Assembly: GCA_040510375.1 (NCBI GenBank)
Contig: JBEVJC010000015.1
Coordinates: forward strand, 1-64,000
Direction: 5' to 3'
DNA: 64,000 nucleotides
From: JBEVJC01 sp040510375
Lineage (GTDB): Bacteria > Bacteroidota > Bacteroidia > Chitinophagales > Chitinophagaceae
A model generated the notes under the pieces. The model saw only the letters and a program-made list of their open reading frames with translations, searched no databases and was not told the DNA's origin. Position 1 is the stretch's first letter; each line of letters opens with the position of its first letter. Both the position numbers and the translations under genes were made by a program. This document shows positions 7,220-16,178 of this stretch, piece after piece.

Positions 7220-9259
7220 ATGGCATTTAAACTTCACAGTCCATTCCCCCCTGCAGGTGACCAGCCCAACGCGATCCGGGAACTTGTTGAGGGACTTCGT
7301 AATGGTGAACAACACCAGACCTTGCTGGGCGTAACAGGAAGTGGTAAAACCTTTACCATCGCAAATGTTATCCAGGAAGTACAGCGGCCAACCCTTGTAC
7401 TTACACATAACAAGACACTGGTAGCTCAGTTATACGGTGAGTTCAAACATTTTTTCCCGGAAAATGCCGTCGAATATTTTGTCTCCTATTACGATTATTA
7501 CCAGCCTGAAGCATACATGCCGGTGAGTGATGTATATATTGAAAAAGATCTTTCCATTAATGACGAACTGGATAAACTCCGGCTCCGCGCAACCTCCAGC
7601 CTGTTGAGTGGTCGGCGTGATATTATTGTTGTCGCTTCCGTCAGTTGTATCTACGGTATGGGTAATCCGACCGATTATGAAAACAGCATTATCCGCATAA
7701 CAAAGGGCCAGGTGCTGTCCAGACAGGGTTTCCTGCATTCACTTGTTAATTCGCTTTACAGTCGCACCACGCTCGAATTTAACCGTGGCACTTTCCGTGT
7801 TAAGGGAGATACAGTAGATATCAATTTACCGTATGTGGATTATGGTTATCGCATCACATTCTTTGGTGATGAAATCGAAGAGATAGAAAGCATTGAAACC
7901 ATTACCGGCAAAAGGATTGTCAAAATGGAAGACGCGGCTATCTTCCCCGCAAACCTGTATGTGGCACCAAAGGATATCATGCAACAGGTCATCCATGAAA
8001 TACAGGATGAAATGCGGGCGCAGGTCGAATATTTTAAATCATCCGGTAAACTTATTGAAGCCCAGCGATTGAAAGAACGGGTGGAGTACGATCTCGAAAT
8101 GATCCGCGAACTGGGATACTGTAACGGTATTGAAAACTATTCCCGGTTCTTCGATCGTCGTCGGGCCGGTACCCGACCTTTCTGCCTGCTGGATTATTTT
8201 CCGAAAGATTTTCTGATGGTGATCGATGAAAGTCATCAGACCGTACCCCAGGTAAGTGGTATGTATGGTGGTGACCGCAGCCGTAAACTGATCCTGGTTG
8301 ACTACGGTTTCCGGTTGCCAAGCGCCCTCGACAACAGACCCCTTAATTTCCATGAGTTTGAGTCGATGCTTAACCAGACGATCTATGTCTCGGCTACTCC
8401 GGACGACTATGAACTGGAAAAAACCGGCGGTGTTGTGGTTGAACAGGTGGTCAGGCCCACCGGACTTCTCGACCCACCCATCCAGATCCGGCCAAGCGTT
8501 AACCAGATTGATGACCTGCTTGATGAAATCGACAAGACGGTAAAAAAAGGAGACCGGGTGCTGGTGACCACATTGACCAAACGAATGGCTGAAGAGATGG
8601 ACAAATATCTTCACCGCATAAATATCAAATCAAAATACATCCATTCGGAAGTGGATACCCTGGAACGTGTGGAGATTCTCCGCGAACTCCGCCTGGGCAT
8701 TATCGATGTACTGGTAGGGGTGAACCTTCTTCGGGAAGGACTCGACCTGCCCGAAGTATCACTGGTGGCGATCCTGGATGCTGACAAAGAAGGATTTCTG
8801 AGAAATGAGAAATCGCTCACACAGACTTCCGGTCGTGCAGCACGTAATGTTGATGGCTTTGTGATCTTCTACGCTGATCACATGACCGATAGCATGCAAA
8901 AAACAATTGATGAAACCAACCGCCGCCGCGAAAAACAGGTTGCGTTTAATCTCCAGCATAATATTACCCCGCGCACTGTTGTCAAAAGTAAGGAACAGGT
9001 ATTCGAACAAACCTCCGTACTCGACATCAAGGGTTATGATATAAACAACCCCTATGCAATTGCGCCGGACGGCGAACTGGTAAGCCAGGCAGCAGATGAA
9101 CAATCAGAATATAAAACTATCCCACAGGCTGAAAAAGCAGTAGCAAGGATGAAGAAGGATATGGAAAAAGCCGCGCGTGACCTGGACTTCATGGAAGCCG
9201 CCCGCCTGCGGGATGAAATGTTTATCCTGCAGAAAAAACTGGAGGAAATGAAAAAATAG
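7220..9259 (+). CDS. uvrB: Excinuclease ABC subunit B
   Basis: 679 residues, full length. UvrB loads onto damage delivered by UvrA, verifies the lesion with its beta-hairpin and recruits UvrC. Walker A GVTGSGKT is at residues 37-44; the damage-probing hairpin follows YYDYYQPEAYMP; the helicase DEAD-like box is MVIDESHQT; the C-terminal helicase motifs include GVNLLREGLDLPEVSLV and QTSGRAARN. The last about 40 residues form the UVR motif (MEAARLRDEM) that binds UvrC. uvrA and uvrC are not in the window. The upstream TAACTTTA differs from the -7 consensus at one position. Confidence 0.98.
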   Translation: MAFKLHSPFPPAGDQPNAIRELVEGLRNGEQHQTLLGVTGSGKTFTIANVIQEVQRPTLVLTHNKTLVAQLYGEFKHFFPENAVEYFVSYYDYYQPEAYMPVSDVYIEKDLSINDELDKLRLRATSSLLSGRRDIIVVASVSCIYGMGNPTDYENSIIRITKGQVLSRQGFLHSLVNSLYSRTTLEFNRGTFRVKGDTVDINLPYVDYGYRITFFGDEIEEIESIETITGKRIVKMEDAAIFPANLYVAPKDIMQQVIHEIQDEMRAQVEYFKSSGKLIEAQRLKERVEYDLEMIRELGYCNGIENYSRFFDRRRAGTRPFCLLDYFPKDFLMVIDESHQTVPQVSGMYGGDRSRKLILVDYGFRLPSALDNRPLNFHEFESMLNQTIYVSATPDDYELEKTGGVVVEQVVRPTGLLDPPIQIRPSVNQIDDLLDEIDKTVKKGDRVLVTTLTKRMAEEMDKYLHRINIKSKYIHSEVDTLERVEILRELRLGIIDVLVGVNLLREGLDLPEVSLVAILDADKEGFLRNEKSLTQTSGRAARNVDGFVIFYADHMTDSMQKTIDETNRRREKQVAFNLQHNITPRTVVKSKEQVFEQTSVLDIKGYDINNPYAIAPDGELVSQAADEQSEYKTIPQAEKAVARMKKDMEKAARDLDFMEAARLRDEMFILQKKLEEMKK

Positions 9260-9318
9260 GCCCAGTACTGCGATAAAAACCCTCAACCCCGGTTTTCAGG
9301 GGGAATTGCAACCCCAAA

Positions 9319-9330
9319 CGTAGATCTACG
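9319..9330. promoter_or_regulatory. 12-bp perfect palindrome upstream of the small ORF
   Basis: CGTAGATCTACG is self-complementary throughout. It lies between the uvrB stop and the small ORF at 9456, a plausible operator position. No regulator is known; NarL/LuxR-type response regulators bind dyads of this size, which is only suggestive. Confidence 0.35.
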
Positions 9331-9455
9331 AAAATCGACCCGGTACTAATGCCCGATTTATAAAGTTTTGAATGTTCCCCGCTTGCAGGAGCACAAAACC
9401 GTATTTACCTTTAACTCGTTAGCAGACCGAATTTCGAAATCCAAATCCAAAACTT

Positions 9456-9656
9456 ATGCAAAATCGTGTACGCAAAATCGCAAACTTCTTTGCATTCAAC
9501 ATCCTGTTTTTCGCGCTGTACCTCAATTTTATTGACAAGGACCGGAGTCAGTCACCAGAAATCACAAGACCGGTACAGACAGCAGCTTTTGGATCAACCT
9601 CACTGAACACTCCGCTGGAAAAGACTGTATTGACCCGTGTTGCTTCTATTAAATAG
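9456..9656 (+). CDS. Small membrane peptide, uncharacterised
   Basis: 66 residues. A basic N-terminus (QNRVRKIANF) leads into one hydrophobic helix (about residues 11-25, FFAFNILFFALYLNF), then a polar tail of about 40 residues. The layout is that of a single-pass small membrane protein or a secreted peptide with its signal. It sits alone between uvrB and a repeat-rich gap, 125 bases downstream of a perfect palindrome. I recognise no family. The case rests on a sensible signal or anchor pattern and an ATG start; it could still be a chance frame. Confidence 0.45.
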   Translation: MQNRVRKIANFFAFNILFFALYLNFIDKDRSQSPEITRPVQTAAFGSTSLNTPLEKTVLTRVASIK

Positions 9657-9987
9657 AGGAACCCCCGGCTGATTTAAGTCTTTCCGTCAAAACATGTTCT
9701 AAAACAGCTTCAGATACCTAAACCGAACCCTTCAGCGCTTTAGTCGGTTTGTCTTCAGGCACCTGGATTAAATTCATTTGGGGCTCTGGTCAATCTGTTT
9801 CCACACATCAGGATTAAGCCAGTCAGCAGCTTTAGTCAGTTCATTTACATACATCAGGATTAAGCCAGTCAGCAGCCTTAGTCAGTTCCTTTTCAGACAT
9901 AAGGATACCAGGCCAATTCTCCGCTCCCCCGTTAATTTCTGCCATACTACCTCCGCCCCGGACCTCCGAAATAATTACCTTAGCGGC
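9657..9987. other. Intergenic stretch holding tandem repeats
   Basis: 331 bases between the small ORF and the polA ATG. The right-hand 180 bases are imperfect 46-bp repeats (separate entry). An open frame from 9778 runs through the repeats into polA, but the protein-like signal starts only at 9988. No promoter with an exact TAnnTTTG match was found. Confidence 0.6.
9733..9910. repeat. About four degenerate 46-bp tandem repeats
   Basis: The two best copies are 9805-9850 and 9851-9896; both begin ACATCAGGATTAAGCCAGTC and continue with CAGCAGC(T/C)TTAGTCAGTTC. Two worse copies lie to the left (CAGCGCTTTAGTCGG at 9733 and CTCTGGTCAATCTGTTTCC near 9784), and a fragment follows at 9893 (ACATAAGGATA). 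There are no unique spacers between units, so this is a decaying tandem array, not a CRISPR. Confidence 0.8.
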
Positions 9988-12828
9988 ATGGCTAACAAAG
10001 TTTTTTTACTGGACGCGATGGCACTGATCTTCCGCGCTTATTATGCTCTCATCCGGAGCCCCCGGCTTACCAACAAAGGCAAAAACACCAACGCACAATT
10101 CGGCTTTACCAATACGCTGGTTGAACTTATTACCAAACAAAAGCCATCCCATATGGCAGTTTGTTTCGATACCCATGCCCCTACAGAAAGGCATATCGAT
10201 TTCGCCGATTATAAAGCCAACCGGCAGGAAGCCCCTGAAGATATCCTGCTGGCAATACCTGATATAAAACGAATCGTCAAGGCATTTAATATACCCTGCA
10301 TAGAACTCGACGGATTTGAAGCAGATGATGTGATCGGCACACTCAGTTTGCAGGCCGAAAAAGAAGGCTTCGAAGTATTTATGGTAACGCCGGACAAGGA
10401 TTATGGCCAGCTGGTGACAGAAAAGGTGAAGATCTATAAACCCGGTTACCAGGGTGGTGACGTGGAGATCATGGGACCAGCCGAGGTTTGTGCCAAGTGG
10501 AATATCAAAAATGTTTCACAGGTGATCGATATCCTGGGTCTTATGGGAGATGCGGTGGATAATATCCCGGGCATTGCCGGCATTGGTGAAAAAACAGCAT
10601 CCAAATTGCTGGCAGAATATGAAACTCTTGAGAATGTCCTGGAAAACGCCGACAAGATCAAGGGTGCCCTCGGCGAAAAAGTACGGAAAGGAAAGGACGA
10701 CGCCCTGATGTCAAAAAAACTCGCTACCATCATCATAGATGTTCCCGTAAGTTTCCATGCCGAAGATTTCCGGATCAAGGAGCCAGACAAGGAAAAAATG
10801 AATGAAGTCTTTGCCGAACTGGAATTCAAAAGCCTGGGCAAACGACTGCTCGGGGAAGAATTCACCGCCTTCAAAACCGCACCGGAAGCGGTTCAGACGG
10901 ATTTGTTTGGAAATATAGTTGACCCACCTCCCTCCAAAGAAAATAAAAACACAAAACCTGTAAATGCAGAAATCAGTGAAGAACTGGCACAGGTGCCCGT
11001 TGCTGATAAGAACATCAACAATACTCCGCATGAATACAGGTATGTACAGGGCGATGAAGCAATCCGCAACCTGGTTGATCTTCTGGGTCAGCATAAAGAA
11101 ATCAGCTTTGATACGGAGACCACAAATATCGATGCAAATAATGCTGAACTGGTTGGACTAAGTTTCAGTGTAAAACCGGGCGAGGCTTATTTTGTCCCCG
11201 TTCCGGCAGATCGCCACGAAGCAGATTTAATCCTTTCACATTTCCGGGAACTGTTCCTTCGCACTGATAAACTCTGGATCGGTCAGAATACCAAATACGA
11301 CCTGCTGGTGTTGAAATGGTATGGACTGGAAATCCCGGGCGAACTGTTCGACACCATGCTTGCACACTATGTAATCGAACCCGATGGCAAACGAAGCATG
11401 GATATACTGAGTTCAAAATTCCTGGGTTATGAACCCGTTCCCATCGAAGACCTTATCGGGAAAAAAGGGAAGTCGCAGGGAACCATGCGTGATGTGGAGG
11501 CAACAAAGATCACTGAATACGCAGGCGAAGATGCAGATGTAACCCTTCAGCTGAAACAGGTATTTGAGCCATTACTTGCTACACGTGAAGTGCAGAAAGT
11601 ATTTCACGAAGTGGAGAACCCACTTGTGAAAGTCCTGGTGAGTATGGAATACGAAGGTGTGAAAGTTGATCAGGAATTTCTGAAAGACTATAGTGTAGCC
11701 CTTGAAAAAGAAGCCCGGATCGCTGAACAAAGTGTGTATGAACAGGCCGGACTCCGCTTCAACCTTGCTTCACCCAAACAACTGGGAGAGGTTTTGTTTG
11801 ATAAACTACAGCTGGACCCATCCGCAAAAAAAACCAAGACAGGCCAGTACCAGACCGGCGAAGATGTATTACTGAAGCTGGCAGTAAAAGGCCATTCCAT
11901 TGTTGATGATATCCTTACATTCCGTGAACTGACCAAATTAAAATCGACCTATGTTGATGCATTGCCCCAGCTGATTAACAGCAGGACTGGTCGGGTTCAC
12001 ACAACCTACGGACAGGCAGTTGCCGTAACAGGAAGACTCGCAAGTAATAATCCCAACCTGCAAAACATACCTGTGCGCACTGAACGGGGACGGGAAATCC
12101 GGAAAGCATTTGTTCCCCGGGATTCCAATCATCTTTTGCTCTCGGCCGATTACTCACAGATAGAACTGAGGATAGTTGCGGCTATCAGCGGCGACCCCAA
12201 TATGTGCCAGGCGTTCAAGGATGGCACGGATATCCATACAGCCACCGCAGCAAGAGTGTATAATGTGGCAAATGAAGCTGTTACAAAAGAAATGCGTTAT
12301 AAAGCCAAGAGTGTCAATTTTGGTATCATTTACGGCCAGGGTGCATTTGGACTTGCAGATAATCTTGGAATTTCAAGATCAGAGGCGAAAGAGATCATCG
12401 ACAACTATAAAAAGCAATTTCCGGGGATCCAGTTATACATGGATAACATGATAAATTTCGCCCGGGAACATGGATACGTAGAAACACTAATGGGCAGAAA
12501 AAGATGGCTGAGGGACATTAATTCCGCTAATTTCACTGTACGCGGGTTTGCTGAACGAAACGCAATCAACTCACCAATCCAGGGTACTGCTGCAGATATG
12601 ATCAAACTGGCCATGCAAAAAGTATATGCGGCCATGTTAAAGGAAAAAATGCGCAGCCGGATGATCCTGCAGGTGCACGATGAATTATTGTTCGACGCTG
12701 TTAAAGAGGAGGTGAGCGAATTAAGGCCACTCATCCTGGAAAACATGCAGACCGCAATGATCCTTCCAAATGAAGTTCCCGTAGTCGCCGAATGCGGACA
12801 GGGAGACAACTGGCTGGAAGCACATTAG
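9988..12828 (+). CDS. polA: DNA polymerase I
   Basis: 946 residues from ATG 9988 (MANKVFLLDAMALIFRAYY), the usual PolA beginning; the 70 extra codons upstream are repeat DNA. Domain order: 5'-3' flap exonuclease (about 1-300, with ELDGFEADDVIGTL, DNIPGIAGIGEKTA), a variable linker, a 3'-5' exonuclease domain whose first motif ISFDTETTNID is intact (about 370), and family A polymerase with motif A LLSADYSQIELRI (about 716), the O-helix region RYKAKSVNFGIIYGQG and motif C QVHDELLF (about 895). It fills gaps and removes RNA primers. The histidine kinase starts 24 bases after its stop, so read-through transcription is likely. Confidence 0.98.
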   Translation: MANKVFLLDAMALIFRAYYALIRSPRLTNKGKNTNAQFGFTNTLVELITKQKPSHMAVCFDTHAPTERHIDFADYKANRQEAPEDILLAIPDIKRIVKAFNIPCIELDGFEADDVIGTLSLQAEKEGFEVFMVTPDKDYGQLVTEKVKIYKPGYQGGDVEIMGPAEVCAKWNIKNVSQVIDILGLMGDAVDNIPGIAGIGEKTASKLLAEYETLENVLENADKIKGALGEKVRKGKDDALMSKKLATIIIDVPVSFHAEDFRIKEPDKEKMNEVFAELEFKSLGKRLLGEEFTAFKTAPEAVQTDLFGNIVDPPPSKENKNTKPVNAEISEELAQVPVADKNINNTPHEYRYVQGDEAIRNLVDLLGQHKEISFDTETTNIDANNAELVGLSFSVKPGEAYFVPVPADRHEADLILSHFRELFLRTDKLWIGQNTKYDLLVLKWYGLEIPGELFDTMLAHYVIEPDGKRSMDILSSKFLGYEPVPIEDLIGKKGKSQGTMRDVEATKITEYAGEDADVTLQLKQVFEPLLATREVQKVFHEVENPLVKVLVSMEYEGVKVDQEFLKDYSVALEKEARIAEQSVYEQAGLRFNLASPKQLGEVLFDKLQLDPSAKKTKTGQYQTGEDVLLKLAVKGHSIVDDILTFRELTKLKSTYVDALPQLINSRTGRVHTTYGQAVAVTGRLASNNPNLQNIPVRTERGREIRKAFVPRDSNHLLLSADYSQIELRIVAAISGDPNMCQAFKDGTDIHTATAARVYNVANEAVTKEMRYKAKSVNFGIIYGQGAFGLADNLGISRSEAKEIIDNYKKQFPGIQLYMDNMINFAREHGYVETLMGRKRWLRDINSANFTVRGFAERNAINSPIQGTAADMIKLAMQKVYAAMLKEKMRSRMILQVHDELLFDAVKEEVSELRPLILENMQTAMILPNEVPVVAECGQGDNWLEAH

Positions 12829-12852
12829 GCGCGTTGAAGAAGAAATTCAGAA

Positions 12853-15231
12853 ATGGCAATTGAAACTGACGATATAAACCATTTGGCCTCTGCGGGATCA
12901 ACCGCAGATGGCATGATATCGTCAGTCGGCACTGCGGCTGTGGCTGGGGATTCTGCGGGATCAACCGCAGATGGCATCATATCGTCAGTCGGCACTGCGG
13001 CTGTATCAGGTGACGCCGCGGGATCAACCGCGGATAGTATCATATCGTCTGGCTTCGACTGGACACGCCTGCTTGACGCCACAAAACACGGGACCTTTCT
13101 TCTCGACAGGAATCTTCATATCGTTTATATGAACGAAGCCGCTAAACGGATTCTTTCCTACGTAGTGCCGGCCGGGACGGATTTAAAAAAAACAAGTTTT
13201 CCCGGGCTCATGCCTGAGGAACGCCGGGGAAAAGCATTACATATCCTTGGCCAGGTGCTGGCCGGCAACGCCATTAATTATGAGACTTCCTGCGTCGCAG
13301 AAGATGGCCGGTTCTTCTGGTTTGAAATGGATTACAGGCCAATCGCAAATCCGCAGGGCATTGTGGAACATATCCTGATCAATTCAATTGATATTACTGA
13401 AAATAAAAAACAGCAGGCCGCTACACTCAAAAGCGAACAACGCTGGAAGTTTGTAGTTGAAGGTGATGGGAATGGTGTGTGGGAAATCAATACAGTTACA
13501 AAGGAAGCCTACTGCTCCACTTTTTTAAAAGCCATCCTGGGTTATTCCGAAGAAGATAATGATAACAGCCTGGCCCAATGGAACGAACGGGTTCACCCCG
13601 ATGACCTCTACAAGCTCATTAACCTCCACGCCCTTTACATAAAACAGGTAATCCAGCACCACTCCCTTGAATTCCGCATCCGGAAAAAAAATGACGAATA
13701 TGCCTGGGTCCTGAACAGGGGTATGGTGATGGAAAAACTCCAGGACGGCCTTCCTCTCCGCATTGCAGGAACACAAAAAGACATCACCAGTTCAAAGAAT
13801 GCTGAAGAAGCATTACGGCAAAGTGAGGAACGCTATTACCAGATGGTCGACCATATTGAAGATTACTCCATCATGATGCTTGATACGTCGGGTAAAATAC
13901 TGAACTGGAATAAAGGCGCTGAAAAAATAAAGGGATACAAATCCTGGGAGATCCTTGGAAAAAGTTTTTTAATCTTTTACAGGAAGGAAGATGTGGAAAG
14001 AGGTTTGCCACAATCCTTACTGGAAGAGGCTTTCCGGACAGGTCGGGCCTTCGGCGAAGGGTGGAGGATCAAAAAAGATGGCAGCGCTTTCTGGGCCAGC
14101 GTGAGCATCAGCCAGGTGAAGGACCGCGACGATAACCTGATAGGGTTTTCCAAAATAACCAGGGACCTGACAGAAAAGAAAATAGCAGAAGATAAACTTA
14201 TCAAATCTGAATTCCAGTTCAGTTCATTCATGGCACATACGCCCACAATGAACTGGATCATTGATGAGAACGCAATTTTCCGTTACCTGAACGATTCCTA
14301 TATGAAGGCTTTCGACCTGAATAAGGACCATATCGGAAAGAGTATCTACGAAATTTTCCCAGCCCGGATCTGTGATGAATATGTAGCTAATAACTGGAAA
14401 GTATGGAGGGGCGGAAAAGCGATTGATACATACGAAGAGGGAATATGTCCCGATGGAACCAAAAGGTTTTATCATAGTTATAAATTCCCTTTACCGGCAG
14501 ATGAGAACGGTATTAAACTATTGGGTGGTGTATCACTGGACCTGACAAAACAACGTATCCTGGAGAATGAACTCGCCACCGAAGAGGACAAACGGAAACG
14601 GGATGTTATCAATGCTATCATTGAAGCCCAGGAAAAAGAACGAAAGAATATTGCCTACGAATTACACGATAACGTCAACCAGATCCTGACCTCCTCCAGG
14701 CTCATGCTTGAAGTGGCCGCTGAAAAGCCCGACTCATTCGACAAATTTGTAAATAACAGTCTGCTCTACCTGCAGAACGCTATCCGCGAAGTACGCCGTA
14801 TCAGCCATAGCCTGGCACCAGGCACCCTGAACGATATCGGACTCGAAGATGCCATCGAGGAAGTTACAAACGATGTAAACAAAACGGGGCAGCTATCGGT
14901 CCGCTATAAAAAAAGAATCCTTCATTCAACCAGGGATGTATCTCCAGAGATCCAGCTCACCCTGCTACGCATCGTACAGGAACAATTGAGGAATATTATC
15001 AAACATGCAGACTCGGGAAGTGCAACCGTTATCCTCAAATGTACCAAACAACGGATCTCTGTCAGGATCGTGGATGAAGGACGTGGCTTTGATCCCCGCA
15101 CCGCTAAAAAAGGCCTGGGTTTAAACGGGATTTATAACCGTACGGAATATTTTAACGGAAAAGTCCTGTTGGAATCCGAACCCGGCAATGGCTGCTCACT
15201 TACTATTCAGATTCCCCTGGAGAACTCATAA
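12853..15231 (+). CDS. Multi-PAS sensor histidine kinase (HisKA_3/HATPase)
   Basis: 792 residues, no membrane helix, so a cytoplasmic sensor. Residues 14-67 are three copies of a 21-residue unit (AGSTADG(M/I)ISSVGTAAV). Four PAS/PAC modules follow (about 70-185, 195-320, 330-450, 455-580), with typical ends such as NSIDITENKKQQAA and GFSKITRDLTEKK. The kinase core is of the NarX/DegS type: EKERKNIAYELHDNVNQIL with the phospho-acceptor at His605, then the ATPase lobe with N-box EQLRNIIKHA, VDEGRGFDP and KGLGLNGIYNR. Such kinases pair with NarL/LuxR-type regulators; none is adjacent. It follows polA by 24 bases and ends just before a terminator that serves the opposite strand. The ligand is unknown. 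Confidence 0.92.
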   Translation: MAIETDDINHLASAGSTADGMISSVGTAAVAGDSAGSTADGIISSVGTAAVSGDAAGSTADSIISSGFDWTRLLDATKHGTFLLDRNLHIVYMNEAAKRILSYVVPAGTDLKKTSFPGLMPEERRGKALHILGQVLAGNAINYETSCVAEDGRFFWFEMDYRPIANPQGIVEHILINSIDITENKKQQAATLKSEQRWKFVVEGDGNGVWEINTVTKEAYCSTFLKAILGYSEEDNDNSLAQWNERVHPDDLYKLINLHALYIKQVIQHHSLEFRIRKKNDEYAWVLNRGMVMEKLQDGLPLRIAGTQKDITSSKNAEEALRQSEERYYQMVDHIEDYSIMMLDTSGKILNWNKGAEKIKGYKSWEILGKSFLIFYRKEDVERGLPQSLLEEAFRTGRAFGEGWRIKKDGSAFWASVSISQVKDRDDNLIGFSKITRDLTEKKIAEDKLIKSEFQFSSFMAHTPTMNWIIDENAIFRYLNDSYMKAFDLNKDHIGKSIYEIFPARICDEYVANNWKVWRGGKAIDTYEEGICPDGTKRFYHSYKFPLPADENGIKLLGGVSLDLTKQRILENELATEEDKRKRDVINAIIEAQEKERKNIAYELHDNVNQILTSSRLMLEVAAEKPDSFDKFVNNSLLYLQNAIREVRRISHSLAPGTLNDIGLEDAIEEVTNDVNKTGQLSVRYKKRILHSTRDVSPEIQLTLLRIVQEQLRNIIKHADSGSATVILKCTKQRISVRIVDEGRGFDPRTAKKGLGLNGIYNRTEYFNGKVLLESEPGNGCSLTIQIPLENS
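12866..12925. repeat. Long inverted repeat inside the histidine kinase 5' coding region
   Basis: CTGACGATAT (12866-12875) and ATATCGTCAG (12916-12925) are perfect 10-bp arms. Nested between them is TCTGCGG (12889-12895) with CCGCAGA (12902-12908) around the loop GATCAA. The structure begins 13 bases after the start codon, so in mRNA it could affect early translation. Confidence 0.7.
12892..13053 (+). repeat. 63-bp in-frame tandem repeats at the histidine kinase N-terminus
   Basis: Copies begin at 12892, 12955 and 13018, exactly 63 bases apart; the third is shorter and more diverged. Each starts with GCGGGATCAACCGC and codes for AGSTAD. Two nearly identical copies point to recent expansion. 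Each unit boundary carries a hairpin around GATCAA. Confidence 0.9.
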
Positions 15232-15258
15232 AAAAACCGGCGCTCTTTCGAGCGCCGG
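15230..15258 (-). terminator. Intrinsic terminator of the sigma-factor operon
   Basis: CCGGCGCT and AGCGCCGG form a perfect 8-bp GC-rich stem with a six-base loop. On the minus strand it is followed by TTTTTT, so it ends transcription coming from the Spy-like gene. It lies immediately after the convergent histidine kinase stop. Confidence 0.9.
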
Positions 15259-15328
15259 ATGGGATAACTACCATTAACCCTTAAACTCTTTACCATCCTG
15301 ATGTATCAGTGAATGGTCAGTATATTTT

Positions 15329-15805
15329 TTATTTCTTTTCTTCCGGTTTACGATTCTGAGGTTTACCCATCTTCCTGAAAAGCTGCACCACCATTGAATC
15401 ATAAGCCGTCCGCTGTTCAGGCCTGCAGATCTTCCGCAGCTCGCTGAAATGACGGAAGGTAAGAAGGTCCAGCGATTTTTGTTTCTGGCCAATATGATCG
15501 GTTATCTCATTCAAGCGTTCCTCACTTACAAGCGAATCGCCAAGCAGCTTGAATAATGTGTCTTTCGACATCCGCATGTTCTCATACATGGGCCGGATGA
15601 CTTCACGTTGCTGGTCCCGTATTTTTTTATACTCTTCAAGTTGCTTATCTGAAAACCCCACCTGTTCCTTAAGTAACTCAGTTGCACCCTTACTCACCAC
15701 CTCTTCTTCCTTACTATAATTAAGGAAATACACCAGCACAGCAATATTGGTCAACAGCAGTACTGCGATGATCAGCAGTAATACTTTATTGGAAGGTCTG
15801 TTCAT
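15329..15805 (-). CDS. Spy/CpxP-like membrane-anchored periplasmic protein
   Basis: 158 residues. A single N-terminal helix (about 8-29) anchors an otherwise helical, highly charged periplasmic domain. VGFSDKQLEEYKKIRDQQR and IGQKQKSLDLLTFRHFSELRKICRPEQR resemble the two LTxxQ-type helices of Spy/CpxP and of periplasmic heavy-metal sensor proteins, with ICRPEQR in the place of the usual LTPEQR. Such proteins sense or buffer envelope damage. It overlaps the upstream anti-sigma-like gene by 4 bases and is the last gene of the operon. A role in tuning the sigma factor is inferred from context only. Confidence 0.75.
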   Translation of the reverse strand: MNRPSNKVLLLIIAVLLLTNIAVLVYFLNYSKEEEVVSKGATELLKEQVGFSDKQLEEYKKIRDQQREVIRPMYENMRMSKDTLFKLLGDSLVSEERLNEITDHIGQKQKSLDLLTFRHFSELRKICRPEQRTAYDSMVVQLFRKMGKPQNRKPEEKK

Positions 15806-16140
15806 GGCTGCACCAGGTTTTCATAATCGTAACTGCTATTACTGGCAGTAATATATTCATTCTCGCTACTGAAGTTCAGTGGAAGTGATGCTGTCTCCAC
15901 TTCACTTTGCTGGTTTAGCAGAAGCACCAGGTTAAGAATCAGTACTGCCATCACACCGCTGATCGCAACCGATGGCCTCGACAGGAATGCCCCGATATAA
16001 AACCATGGTGATCTTGGATTTGACCCAAGGCGCTGGCTTAGCCGGCTAAAAAACCAGGGACCAGGGTCGGCACGTTTAATCCCATCCAGGCTTTGCATCA
16101 CCCCCTCCACCTTTTCGTTCATGTCATCTCTCTTTTCCAT
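15802..16140 (-). CDS. Anti-sigma-factor-like single-pass membrane protein
   Basis: 112 residues. The N-terminal about 55 residues are soluble and likely cytoplasmic (GIKRADPGPWFFSRLSQRL), followed by one hydrophobic helix (about 59-78, AISGVMAVLILNLVLLL) and a short periplasmic tail. There is no ZAS zinc motif. Its place directly after an ECF sigma gene (38-base gap), its topology and its size are the arguments for an anti-sigma role; the family itself is not recognised. ATG 16122 is an alternative start. Confidence 0.55.
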   Translation of the reverse strand: MEKRDDMNEKVEGVMQSLDGIKRADPGPWFFSRLSQRLGSNPRSPWFYIGAFLSRPSVAISGVMAVLILNLVLLLNQQSEVETASLPLNFSSENEYITASNSSYDYENLVQP

Positions 16141-16178
16141 AGATAATAATTAGACGGTTAAATGAAAAAAATCTTTCG

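Noticed and set aside
8039..8614. 191-codon antisense frame in uvrB
   Set aside because: Fully inside a strongly conserved gene and without a recognisable domain.
9733..9910. CRISPR array
   Set aside because: Units abut without unique spacers, and no cas gene is in the window.
9778..9987. N-terminal extension of PolA
   Set aside because: The added 70 codons translate tandem-repeat DNA, and canonical PolA begins at 9988.
12825..13082. Antisense frame with AVDPAESPATAA-type repeats over the histidine kinase start
   Set aside because: The repetition comes from the 63-bp DNA repeat; there is no independent evidence for a gene.
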